DNA of 6,895 nucleotides from Trueperaceae bacterium (GTDB lineage Bacteria > Deinococcota > Deinococci > Deinococcales > Trueperaceae), in contig SLSM01000005.1 of NCBI GenBank assembly GCA_007130445.1, forward strand, positions 1-6,895, in the 5' to 3' direction. The translations under genes were made by a program, and so were the position numbers. Positions 1 through 5,812 of this stretch are shown here, piece after piece. Under the pieces are notes generated by a model. The model saw nothing but the letters and a program-made list of their open reading frames with translations. It did not search any database and was not told the DNA's origin. Position 1 is the stretch's first letter. Every line of letters starts with the position of its first letter.

Positions 1-671
1 CCCGGCTGAACCACGCCGAGCGCGACCTGGCGCTGTTCGAGGTGGGGCGCGTGTTCGGCGCCGAGGAGCGCGAGCGCGTGGCGCTGCTGCTGCGCGGCCG
101 CCGCCTGGTGGCGCCCTGGCGCGCCGGGCTCGAGGTCGACTTCTTCGTCGCCAAGGGCGTGCTCGAGCAGCTCGCGGAGCGCTTCGGCGCCGCGCTCGAG
201 CTGCGCCCCGCCCACGTCGACCACCTCCATCCCCACGCCGCGGCCGAGGTCCTGTGGGACGGCCACCCGGTTGGTCACCTGGGGCGGGTGCACCCGGAGG
301 TCGCGGCGGCGTTCGAGCTGGGCGAGACCTTCGTCGCCGAGCTCGAGCTGCCGCTCGCGGCGCACACGCCCGCCCTGAGGCCGCTGCCGCGCCAACCGTT
401 CGCCGAGCGCGACCTCGCCGTGGTCGTTCCGCAGGGGGTGACGTACGCCGAGCTGCGCGGCACGCTGGCCCCCGTCGCGGGACCGTGGCTGATCAGCCTG
501 GAGCCCTTCGACGTGTTCGAAGGCGAGCAGATCGGTGCGGGCCGGCGCAGCCTGGCGCTGCGGTTCCGCTTCCGCCACGAGGATCGCTCGCTCGCCGACG
601 CCGAGGTCGAGGCGTGTATGAAGGAGGTCATGCAGGCTGCGCGAGCGGCCGGATACACTTTGCGTACATGA
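1..671 (+). CDS. pheT: Phenylalanine--tRNA ligase beta subunit, C-terminal part (5' truncated by window)
   Basis: The beta subunit of the alpha2-beta2 cytoplasmic enzyme that charges tRNA-Phe. The reading frame is open from base 3 and gives 222 residues up to TGA at 669-671; the usual full length is near 800, so only the last quarter is here. Residues 1-30 (LNHAERDLALFEVGRVF) match the end of the B5/core catalytic-like region, where PheT typically has a phrase of the form 'ELFEIGRVF'. Residues about 128-222 are the FDX-ACB anticodon-binding domain: a PFAERDLAVVV strand at 132-142, then the conserved stretch at 168-190 (FDVFEGEQIG followed by RRSLALRFRF) and RSLADAEVEACMKEV at the end. The family call is secure. 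The stop overlaps the ATG of the next gene (ATGA), which suggests translational coupling. The start and any pheS gene lie upstream of the window. Confidence 0.95.
   Translation, partial: RLNHAERDLALFEVGRVFGAEERERVALLLRGRRLVAPWRAGLEVDFFVAKGVLEQLAERFGAALELRPAHVDHLHPHAAAEVLWDGHPVGHLGRVHPEVAAAFELGETFVAELELPLAAHTPALRPLPRQPFAERDLAVVVPQGVTYAELRGTLAPVAGPWLISLEPFDVFEGEQIGAGRRSLALRFRFRHEDRSLADAEVEACMKEVMQAARAAGYTLRT
654..659 (+). promoter_or_regulatory. Possible internal -10 box (TACACT) for the CvpA-like gene
   Basis: TACACT fits TAnnnT and ends eight bases before the ATG at 668, slightly further than the six bases seen at the other candidate leaderless starts of this window. It lies in the last codons of pheT and there is no convincing -35. 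It may be chance; read-through from pheT is the simpler explanation. Confidence 0.2.
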
Positions 672-1198
672 CCGTCCTCGACGTCGCACTCGTCCTGACC
701 GCGGCCCTGGTCGCCGCCCTCGCCACGCAGCGACGCCTGGGCGGCCTGATGGTCGGTCTGGGCGGCGCGCTCGTGCTGCGACCGCTGCTGCTGCTGGGCG
801 ACATGAACCCCTGGCTGGGGCTGTTCGGGGCGCTGATCGTCGGCCTCGGCCTGGCCCTCGCCGGCAGGCTGCTGTTGCCCGGCGCCGGGGGCACGGGCGT
901 CTGGTCGCGCGTCGCCGGGGGCGTCGGCGGCGCGGCGCTCGGCGTGGCGATCGTCCTGACGCTGGTGACGTCGCTCCCCATCGGGCGCGACGCCCTCAAC
1001 CCCAACCAGCTGCGCTACCCTGCCAACGACCTCCCCGCCGCGGTCCGGCCCGTGATCGATCGCAGCGTGCTGATCCAGGTGGGCCGCGAGGTCCTGTTCG
1101 CGCCGCTGCTGGCCGCCCAGGAACCGGGCTCGGCCCAGCGCACCTCGGTCATGAACGCCTTGCACGGTTGGATCGTTACGGGCGAGCCCTGGCGCTGA
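668..1198 (+). CDS. Small four-helix membrane protein, CvpA-like
   Basis: A 176-residue integral membrane protein. Hydrophobic segments at about residues 4-20, 24-44, 48-70 and 80-104 predict four membrane helices, followed by a polar C-terminal tail of about 70 residues (NPNQLRYPANDLPAAVRPVID and onward). Four N-terminal helices, a length near 170 and a hydrophilic tail with amphipathic stretches fit the CvpA/colicin V production family, which in several phyla sits near pheT. I do not see a diagnostic residue signature, so the family call is tentative and the function unknown. The ATG at 668 overlaps the pheT stop and has no Shine-Dalgarno sequence before it, so translation probably depends on ribosomes leaving pheT. 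A TACACT box at 654-659 could alternatively drive a near-leaderless transcript. The same frame is open further upstream, but that part lies antiphase inside pheT and does not look coding. Confidence 0.75.
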   Translation: MTVLDVALVLTAALVAALATQRRLGGLMVGLGGALVLRPLLLLGDMNPWLGLFGALIVGLGLALAGRLLLPGAGGTGVWSRVAGGVGGAALGVAIVLTLVTSLPIGRDALNPNQLRYPANDLPAAVRPVIDRSVLIQVGREVLFAPLLAAQEPGSAQRTSVMNALHGWIVTGEPWR

Positions 1199-1211
1199 CG
1201 CACGCGCTGCG

Positions 1212-1239
1212 CACACCGCTTCACGCACACCGCTTCACG
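1212..1239 (+). repeat. Perfect 14-bp tandem duplication
   Basis: CACACCGCTTCACG occurs twice head to tail (1212-1225 and 1226-1239) with no mismatch, 13 bases after the stop of the CvpA-like gene. Two copies only. It may be slipped-strand duplication; no function is evident. Confidence 0.9.
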
Positions 1240-1282
1240 GACGCCTGCGCTGAATCGCACCTCGGCGCCGCCAGACGGACGC

Positions 1283-1288
1283 TAGACT
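1283..1288 (+). promoter_or_regulatory. Candidate -10 box (TAGACT) of the glmS leader transcript
   Basis: TAGACT is one base from TATACT and matches the TAnnnT pattern of -10-only promoters. It is followed by CGCCGC and then ATG at 1295, the same geometry as the glgA start (TATGGT, CGCCGC, GTG) and the protease mini-ORF (TATACT, CGCTCC, ATG). Transcription would start at or next to 1295, giving 37 bases of RNA before the structured element that begins at 1332. No -35 resembling TTGACA lies 16-18 bases upstream. The repeated geometry is the main support. Confidence 0.5.
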
Positions 1289-1294
1289 CGCCGC

Positions 1295-1315
1295 ATGGAG
1301 GTGCGACGGCTGTAG
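1295..1315 (+). CDS. Possible leaderless mini-ORF, 6 residues (MEVRRL)
   Basis: ATG GAG GTG CGA CGG CTG TAG starts where transcription is expected from the TAGACT box, so the first transcribed bases would be the start codon. It ends 17 bases before the structured leader RNA. It could be a leader peptide gene, a loading site that protects the mRNA 5' end, or chance. Two consecutive Arg codons (CGA CGG) are the only compositional hint and are too few to argue for arginine attenuation. Confidence 0.25.
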   Translation: MEVRRL

Positions 1316-1331
1316 GAGCAGAGGACGAGAG

Positions 1332-1513
1332 AGCGCAAGCCCGTCGCGCCCAGCGCGACGGTGACGAGGCGGAGGGCCCCGAGCCCGCGCGGATGACGAC
1401 CCGCGCTCGGCGTCTGGGGATACGGGCGGACGCCCGGAAAGTGCGAACCGCCCACGCGCGCCACGACGGTGGCACGATCAGCGCGTGCGGCACCAAGTCT
1501 GCGGGCCCCTCCT
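1332..1513 (+). ncRNA. Structured leader RNA upstream of glmS, resembling a divergent glmS ribozyme
   Basis: The glmS ribozyme cleaves its own mRNA when glucosamine-6-phosphate, the product of GlmS, is bound. Its 5' core reads A|GCGCC, three bases, hairpin P1, U, GACGAGG, then the 5' strand of P2. Here AGCGC is at 1332-1336, then A plus three bases, a perfect 8-bp hairpin (1341-1348 with 1354-1361, five-base loop), U1362, GACGAGG at 1363-1369 and GGAGG at 1371-1375. Order and spacing match what I recall of the Bacillus and Thermoanaerobacter examples, with C5 replaced by A. A CCGAGC/GCTCGG hairpin (1379-1410) then runs into TCGGCG (1407-1412), like the family's UCGA...UCGGCGG. More hairpins follow: CGGGC/GCCCG (1423-1436), and CACGCGC/GCGCGTG (1453-1487) enclosing GCCAC/GTGGC (1460-1473). 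The usual P2 3' strand and the complete GGCGGAUGCC pseudoknot partner are not found. It may be a divergent ribozyme or another RNA. Confidence 0.45.
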
Positions 1514-1536
1514 GAGCACGACCCATCACTCGTACC

Positions 1537-1605
1537 CGACCGGGTCGACCGGGGCTCGCCACCCCCCAGCACGCATCACATCCGAACGACGAACGGCCGA
1601 CCGGG
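1537..1605 (+). repeat. Three copies of CGACCGGG in the glmS leader
   Basis: The octamer is at 1537-1544, 1546-1553 and 1598-1605. The first two are one base apart and create the near-palindrome CGACC-G-GGTCG (1537-1547); the third lies in the stem and loop of the hairpin at 1594-1614. They could be protein-binding sites or RNA pairing sites, or simply reflect GC-rich composition. Confidence 0.5.
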
Positions 1606-1614
1606 CGTCGGCCG
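1594..1614 (+). other. 8-bp hairpin in the glmS leader
   Basis: CGGCCGAC (1594-1601) pairs perfectly with GTCGGCCG (1607-1614) around a five-base loop. It is followed by GC-rich sequence rather than a T-tract, so it is not a standard intrinsic terminator. It lies 53 bases before the Shine-Dalgarno sequence of glmS. Confidence 0.5.
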
Positions 1615-1667
1615 AGCGCGCGCGCCGACGCGGCGCGGGCGCGGACACGGGGCCCTGTGCGCCGTGC

Positions 1668-1673
1668 AGGAGG
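1668..1673 (+). promoter_or_regulatory. Strong ribosome binding site of glmS (AGGAGG)
   Basis: AGGAGG with a seven-base spacer to the ATG at 1681 is close to ideal and fixes the start of glmS at the Met that precedes the catalytic Cys. CAGGAGG (1667-1673) is exactly complementary to CCTCCTG at 1508-1514 in the leader, so it could be masked by long-range pairing. Confidence 0.85.
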
Positions 1674-1680
1674 ACGCAGC

Positions 1681-3501
1681 ATGTGTGGAATCGTCGCGTA
1701 CGTGGGTGAGCGCAGCGCCGCCGAGGTGGTGGTCGATGGGCTACGCCGCCTCGAGTACCGCGGGTACGACTCGTCCGGCGTGGTCGTGTCGCCTGGGGCC
1801 GGGGCCGACCTGCGCGTCGTCAAGCGCGCGGGCAAGCTCAAAGCCCTCGAAGGTGCCCTGGTCGGGCACCAGCTCGACGGCCACCTGGCACTGGGCCACA
1901 CCCGCTGGGCTACCCACGGGCGCCCCAGCGACGCCAACGCCCACCCGCACCTCAGCGAGGACGGCCGCCTGGCCGTGATCCACAACGGCATCATCGAGAA
2001 CTACCTGCCCCTGCGCGAGGCGCTCACGGCCAGCGGTCACGTGTTCGAGTCCGAGACCGACAGCGAGGTGCTGGTGCACCTGATCGAGCACGACTTCGAA
2101 GGCGACCTGGCCGCCGCGATGCGCTCGGCCCTGCGGCAGGTGCGCGGCGCCTACGCGCTCGTCGCCATGCACAGCGACCGCGACGAGGTGGTCGCGGCCC
2201 GCGCCACCAGCCCGCTCGTGATCGGCCTCGGCGACGGCGAGCAGTGGCTCGCCAGCGACGTCCCCGCGCTGTTGCCCTACACCCGCCGCGTGGTCTACCT
2301 GCTCGACGGCGACGTGGCCGTGATGACGCGCGCCGGTGTGCGCATCACCGACCTGGACGGAGCGACCGTCGACCGGCCCGTCGAGATCATCGACTGGGAC
2401 GCCGAGGCGGCCGAGAAGGGCGGCTACGACCACTTCATGCTCAAGGAGATCGAGGAGCAGCCCAGCGTGCTGCAGCAGACGCTCGGCGGGCGCTTCCGCC
2501 CCGACGGCCTCGACGTCGACCTCGACCTGGGACTCGACCCGATGCGCATCGACCGCGTGGTCGTCACGGCGGCGGGCACCGCCTCGTACGCCGGCATGGT
2601 GGGCGCCGCGATGATCGAGTCGCTGGCGCGCCTGAGCGCCACGGTCGAGGTCGCCAGCGAGCTGCGCTACCGCGACCCCGTCATGGACGCACGCACCCTG
2701 GTGATCGCCGTATCGCAGTCGGGCGAGACCATCGACACGCTCGAGGCGGTGCGCGAGGCGAAACGCCGCGGCGCACGCACCCTGGCGGTGCTCAACGTCA
2801 AGGGCTCGAGCCTCAGCCGCGAGGTCGACGACGTGCTGTTCGTCCACGCCGGGCCCGAGATCGGCGTCGCCAGCACCAAGGCGTACATGGCGATGCTGGC
2901 GGCCTTCGGGCTGCTGGCGATCCGCCTCGGCCGCGGCCGAGGCACGCTCGACGACGAGCGGGTCGGCGAGCTCGTGGCCGGCCTGCGCGCCTTGCCGCAC
3001 GCCGTCGAGGAGGCGCTGGCGACGCGCGATCGCGTCCGCGCCCTGGCCGAGCGCATGGCCAGCGCCCGCAGCGCGCTGTTCCTGGGGCGCGGCATCAACG
3101 TCGCGACCGCCTTCGAGGGCGCGCTGAAGCTCAAGGAGATCAGCTACGTGCACGCCGAGGCGTACCCGATGGGCGAGATGAAGCACGGTCCCATCGCCCT
3201 CATCGAGCCGAGCGTGCCGGTGGTGGCGATCGCGACCGACAGCGCGCGCTACGACAAGACGGTCGCGAACCTGCAGGAGGTCCGCGCACGCGACGGCATC
3301 GTGATCGCGATCGCGAGCGAGGGCGACGAGGTGATCAAGGCCCACGCCGACGAGGTGGTCTTCGTGCCGCGCGTCATGGAGCTGCTCTCGCCGCTCGTCA
3401 ACGTGGTGCCGCTGCAGCTGCTCGCCTACGAGACGGCGCTGGCGCTCGGTCGCGACGTCGATCAGCCGCGCAACCTCGCCAAGAGCGTGACGGTGGAGTG
3501 A
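1681..3501 (+). CDS. glmS: Glutamine--fructose-6-phosphate aminotransferase (isomerizing)
   Basis: Makes glucosamine-6-phosphate from fructose-6-phosphate and glutamine, the first committed step to UDP-GlcNAc and peptidoglycan, in the cytoplasm. It has 606 residues, normal for the family. The start at 1681 leaves Cys2 as N-terminal nucleophile after Met removal (MCGIVAYVG). The Ntn-type glutaminase domain spans about 1-235, with HTRWATHG (73-80), HNGIIENY (101-108) and ETDSEV (125-130). DHFMLKEIEEQP (250-261) opens the linker to the isomerase half. SIS domain 1 spans about 285-415 with SQSGET at 345-350 and ASTKAY at 397-402. SIS domain 2 spans about 455-590 with EGALKLKEISY (479-489, Glu486) and KHGP (501-504). 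It ends in the conserved LAKSVTVE, whose Lys601 corresponds to the sugar-binding Lys of the E. coli enzyme. All key residues are present. Control is probably by the structured leader upstream. It converges on the TPR gene. Confidence 0.98.
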   Translation: MCGIVAYVGERSAAEVVVDGLRRLEYRGYDSSGVVVSPGAGADLRVVKRAGKLKALEGALVGHQLDGHLALGHTRWATHGRPSDANAHPHLSEDGRLAVIHNGIIENYLPLREALTASGHVFESETDSEVLVHLIEHDFEGDLAAAMRSALRQVRGAYALVAMHSDRDEVVAARATSPLVIGLGDGEQWLASDVPALLPYTRRVVYLLDGDVAVMTRAGVRITDLDGATVDRPVEIIDWDAEAAEKGGYDHFMLKEIEEQPSVLQQTLGGRFRPDGLDVDLDLGLDPMRIDRVVVTAAGTASYAGMVGAAMIESLARLSATVEVASELRYRDPVMDARTLVIAVSQSGETIDTLEAVREAKRRGARTLAVLNVKGSSLSREVDDVLFVHAGPEIGVASTKAYMAMLAAFGLLAIRLGRGRGTLDDERVGELVAGLRALPHAVEEALATRDRVRALAERMASARSALFLGRGINVATAFEGALKLKEISYVHAEAYPMGEMKHGPIALIEPSVPVVAIATDSARYDKTVANLQEVRARDGIVIAIASEGDEVIKAHADEVVFVPRVMELLSPLVNVVPLQLLAYETALALGRDVDQPRNLAKSVTVE

Positions 3502-3507
3502 GCGACT

Positions 3508-3543
3508 GGGGCTGGTTCGCTGCGCTCGCCGCGAAGCAGCCCC
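3508..3543. terminator. Hairpin between convergent glmS and TPR gene, probable bidirectional terminator
   Basis: GGGGCTG-g-TTCGC (3508-3520) pairs with GCGAA-g-CAGCCCC (3531-3543): 12 base pairs, one internal mismatch and a ten-base loop. It starts seven bases after the glmS stop (3501) and ends seven bases before the TPR gene stop (3550 on the other strand), exactly where a shared terminator is expected. Neither side has a T-tract, so it is non-canonical; it could also act as a 3' end stabiliser. Confidence 0.6.
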
Positions 3544-3549
3544 TGATCC

Positions 3550-4356
3550 TCAACGGCTCGTGACGATCCAGACGACCGAGCCGAGGATGGCCGCCCACAG
3601 CAGCCAGCGCAGCGTGCGCGCGCTGCTCGTGGCCGCCGCGCCGCGCTTGCCGCGCCCCAAGCGCGAGCGCGCCTCCTCGGCCTCGCGCCGGCCCGACTCG
3701 CGCTGGGCGCGCTTCAGGCTCTGCACGCTGCGCGCCAAGTTCCCCTTGCGGCGCAGCGCCACGCCCAGGTTGTGGTGGGCGTTGGCGAAGCTGTCGTTCA
3801 GCCGGATCGCGCGCTCGTAGTCTGCGATCGCGCCGTCGACGTCGCCGTCTTCGAGCTTGAGGTTGCCGAGGTTGGTGAGCGCGCGGAAGTGGTTCGGGTC
3901 GAGCTCCAGCGCCTGCTCGAAGCGCTCGCGAGCGGCCCTGGTGTCGCCGTCGTACACGGCCAGCGTGCCGAGCAGCGTGGCCGCCTCGGCCGGGAACGGC
4001 GCCCCGTCGAGCGCCGCCAAGGCGGCGCGCGCTTCGTCGGGCTCGCGCTTGTCGAGCGCCGCCGAGGCCGTGGCGAGGCCCTCGAGGTCGCGCTCGAGCG
4101 CCTCCCAGGCGAGGCCCTCGGGCCGCGGATCGATGCGCTCGAGCGCCGTCTTGGCACGGGCGAACGCCTTGTCGCGCGTCGCGGCCAGCGCGTCGCCCAG
4201 GCCCGTGAGCGCGGCCTCCAGGTCGGGGTCGTCGCCGCCGGTGAGGCGGTACGTCTGCGCCGCGAGGTCGTAGCGTCCCCGGGCGACCTGGTCGCGCCAA
4301 TCGGCCGGGGCTGCCGCCTGGTCCTGTGCCGGCTGCGTATCGGGTACGTCCGTCAT
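3550..4356 (-). CDS. TPR-repeat protein with C-terminal membrane anchor
   Basis: A 268-residue protein with no enzyme motif. After an acidic, Ala/Gln-rich N-terminus (1-20), residues 25-120 look helical and may hold degenerate repeats. Three clear tetratricopeptide repeats follow at about 124-157 (LLGTLAVYDGD...FEQALELDPN), 158-191 (ALTNLGNLKLEDGDVDGAI...AIRLND) and 192-221 (AHHNLGVALRRKGNLARSV). A basic stretch (222-250) leads into one hydrophobic helix at about 249-265 (LRWLLWAAILGSVVWIV) and ends TSR. With no signal peptide, this predicts a tail-anchored protein with its TPR scaffold in the cytoplasm. Its ATG overlaps the glgA stop (ATGA), with GGAG seven bases upstream, so it is the second gene of a glgA operon. 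TPRs bind proteins; the partner cannot be read from the sequence. Confidence 0.88.
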   Translation of the reverse strand: MTDVPDTQPAQDQAAAPADWRDQVARGRYDLAAQTYRLTGGDDPDLEAALTGLGDALAATRDKAFARAKTALERIDPRPEGLAWEALERDLEGLATASAALDKREPDEARAALAALDGAPFPAEAATLLGTLAVYDGDTRAARERFEQALELDPNHFRALTNLGNLKLEDGDVDGAIADYERAIRLNDSFANAHHNLGVALRRKGNLARSVQSLKRAQRESGRREAEEARSRLGRGKRGAAATSSARTLRWLLWAAILGSVVWIVTSR

Positions 4357-5753
4357 TCGTCCACTCCCATGACCTCACGGTACCGCGCGATGTACGCGCG
4401 CGCCGAGGCTCGCCACGACCTGTCGGGCGCCATCGCCCGCCGTTGCATCGCGCGCCACGCTGCGCCGCCCCAGACCGAGCGCGCCGTGAGCGTGGCGCCC
4501 GCGAGCGCCTCGGCGCTGGCCTCGTCGAACACGAAGCCGTCGCGCCCGTGCGTCACGGTGTCGCGCAGGCCGCCGGTGGCGCGGACGATCGGCAGCGTCC
4601 CGTAGCGTTGCGCGATCATCTGCGACAGACCGCAGGGCTCGAAGCGGCTCGGCACGGCCAGCGCGTCGCTGCCTGCGTAGATGCGGTGCGCCAGGCCCTC
4701 GTCGTGCACCGCCCGGAACGCGACCCGGCCGGGAGCGGCTGCCTCGGCCGCCTCCGCCTGGCGCTCGAGGTCGGCGTCGCCGCGGCCCAGCAGCGCCAAC
4801 CGCCATCCCTGCTCGAGCAGTTCGGGGAGTGCAGCAAGCAGCAGGTCGATGCCCTTCTGGTCGGCCAGACGCGACACCACGCCGAGCACCGGACCACCGT
4901 CGTCGAGCGCCAGCTCCGAGAGCAGCGCTGCGCGGCACGCGGCCTTGCCTTTCGCGTCGGCGACGTCGTAACGCTCCGCCAGGTGCGGGTCGGTCGCCGG
5001 GTCCCAGAGGCGCGTGTCGATGCCGTTCAGGATCCCCACCAGGCGTCGTCCCAGCGCCGCGAACGTGGTCTCGAGTCCGAAGCCGTAGGCCGGATCGCTG
5101 AGCTCCTCGGCGTAACTCGGCGACACCGTCGTCACCAGGTCGGCGAAGCCCACCGCGGCGCGCAGCACGTTGGCTTCCTCGGCGTGCTCGAGGTGGCTGC
5201 CGATCAGGTCGAGCGGCAGGCGCGCCCAGTGCAAGACGTGCGCCAAGGGCGCGACGCCCTGGTACTGGACGTTGTGGACGGTCGCGACGCTGGGACGGCC
5301 CGGGAAGCCGTCGGGGAGGTGCCAGGCGCGCTCGAGCAGCACCGGCAGCAGGCCGGCGTGCCAGTCGTGGGCGTGCACCACGTCGGGCACGAAACCGACG
5401 CGGGCGGCGACGGCGGGCACCGCGCGACAGAAGCGCACGAAGCGGCGCACGTCGTCGGCGTAGCCGTACGGCTCGTCGCGACGGTAGTCGGCGTGGCCGA
5501 CGAACGCGAAGCGCACGCCGCCGCGTTCGAGCGTGCCGACCCCGACGCTCTCGATCCCGCCGGCGAAGGGCACGTCGACGTCGCCGATCCACAGCGGCTC
5601 GGCGCCGCCGCCGAGCCGGGCGTACCACGGGGTCACGACGAGGACGTCGACGCCCTCTGCAGCCAACGCGGCCGGGAGGGCGGCGGCGACGTCTCCGAGG
5701 CCGCCTGTCTTCGAGAACGGCGCCACCTCGGCGCTGGCATGGAGGACCTTCAC
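4353..5753 (-). CDS. glgA: Glycogen (starch) synthase, ADP-glucose type, GT5 family
   Basis: Transfers glucose from ADP-glucose to the non-reducing end of a growing alpha-1,4-glucan, in the cytoplasm. It has 466 residues, close to the E. coli enzyme. The N-terminal Rossmann domain carries KTGGLGDV (15-22, ADP-glucose binding), HAHDWHAGLLP (127-137, with Asp130 in the position of the E. coli HDWH acid) and TVHN (158-161). ILNGID (241-246) marks the domain junction. The C-terminal GT-B domain carries SRLADQKG (294-301, Arg295 and Lys300 for phosphate binding) and PSRFEPCGLSQM (368-379, Glu372 as key carboxylate), then TGGLRDTV (393-400). All catalytic residues are intact. The start is GTG at 5753, which places MKVLHASAEVAPFSKTGG at the expected N-terminus; there is no Shine-Dalgarno sequence, but a TATGGT box lies six bases upstream, so it may be leaderless. 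It overlaps the TPR gene downstream. No glgC, glgB or glgP is in view. Confidence 0.97.
   Translation of the reverse strand: MKVLHASAEVAPFSKTGGLGDVAAALPAALAAEGVDVLVVTPWYARLGGGAEPLWIGDVDVPFAGGIESVGVGTLERGGVRFAFVGHADYRRDEPYGYADDVRRFVRFCRAVPAVAARVGFVPDVVHAHDWHAGLLPVLLERAWHLPDGFPGRPSVATVHNVQYQGVAPLAHVLHWARLPLDLIGSHLEHAEEANVLRAAVGFADLVTTVSPSYAEELSDPAYGFGLETTFAALGRRLVGILNGIDTRLWDPATDPHLAERYDVADAKGKAACRAALLSELALDDGGPVLGVVSRLADQKGIDLLLAALPELLEQGWRLALLGRGDADLERQAEAAEAAAPGRVAFRAVHDEGLAHRIYAGSDALAVPSRFEPCGLSQMIAQRYGTLPIVRATGGLRDTVTHGRDGFVFDEASAEALAGATLTARSVWGGAAWRAMQRRAMAPDRSWRASARAYIARYREVMGVDE
4364..4367 (-). promoter_or_regulatory. Ribosome binding site of the TPR gene inside glgA
   Basis: On the minus strand, GGGAG at the end of glgA stands about seven bases before the ATG at 4356. 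It supports this start and shows that the TPR gene can recruit ribosomes itself as well as by coupling through the ATGA overlap. Confidence 0.5.
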
Positions 5754-5759
5754 GCGGCG

Positions 5760-5765
5760 ACCATA
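5760..5765 (-). promoter_or_regulatory. Candidate -10 box (TATGGT) for leaderless glgA
   Basis: Read on the minus strand, TATGGT is followed by CGCCGC and then the GTG start codon (5753-5751). TAnnnT plus a six-base spacer places the transcription start on the start codon. The spacer is identical to that after the TAGACT box at 1283. No Shine-Dalgarno sequence precedes the GTG, which agrees with leaderless translation. No -35 is evident. Confidence 0.5.
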
Positions 5766-5812
5766 CCGCGCGCGTAGCGTGCGGCGTTACCGTTCTCATG
5801 CCCATGCGTCCA

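Larger units (their letters stand above)
1199..1680 (+). promoter_or_regulatory. 482-base non-coding leader region of glmS
   Basis: No frame here reads as a believable protein; the open frames on both strands have low-complexity Arg/Ala/Pro-rich translations with no conserved motif. Reading left to right: a tandem 14-bp duplication, a TAGACT box with ATG six bases later, a seven-codon mini-ORF, a dense series of hairpins from 1332 to 1513, three CGACCGGG octamers, an 8-bp hairpin at 1594-1614 and an AGGAGG just before glmS. A leader this long with this much predicted RNA structure suggests post-transcriptional control of glmS. No clear intrinsic terminator with a T-tract for the pheT operon is visible at its left end. 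Confidence 0.7.

Noticed and set aside
1416..1450. Possible SRP, RNase P or cobalamin-riboswitch fragment (GGGGATACGGGC ... CGGAAAGTGCG)
   Set aside because: The hallmark motifs of those RNAs (SRP helix 8 tetraloop context, RNase P GAGGAAAGTCC, the cobalamin box) are not present in the right order.
1168..1515. Plus-strand open frames (115 and 74 codons) in the glmS leader
   Set aside because: No ribosome site, no motif and no codon pattern like the real genes. They overlap the predicted RNA hairpins.
1221..1994. Minus-strand open frame of 257 codons through the glmS leader
   Set aside because: It has low-complexity composition, runs into the 5' end of glmS in antisense and has no credible start signal. 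The region is better explained as a non-coding leader.
1741..3345. Long antisense open frame of 534 codons opposite glmS
   Set aside because: It is a shadow of glmS produced by high GC. The translation is rich in Val, Ala, His, Asp and Gly with no motif, while the plus strand encodes a complete GlmS.
4326..5777. Plus-strand open frame of 483 codons over glgA
   Set aside because: It is the antisense shadow of glgA, with low-complexity Arg/Ala/Val/Gln composition and no family signature. glgA has all its catalytic motifs.
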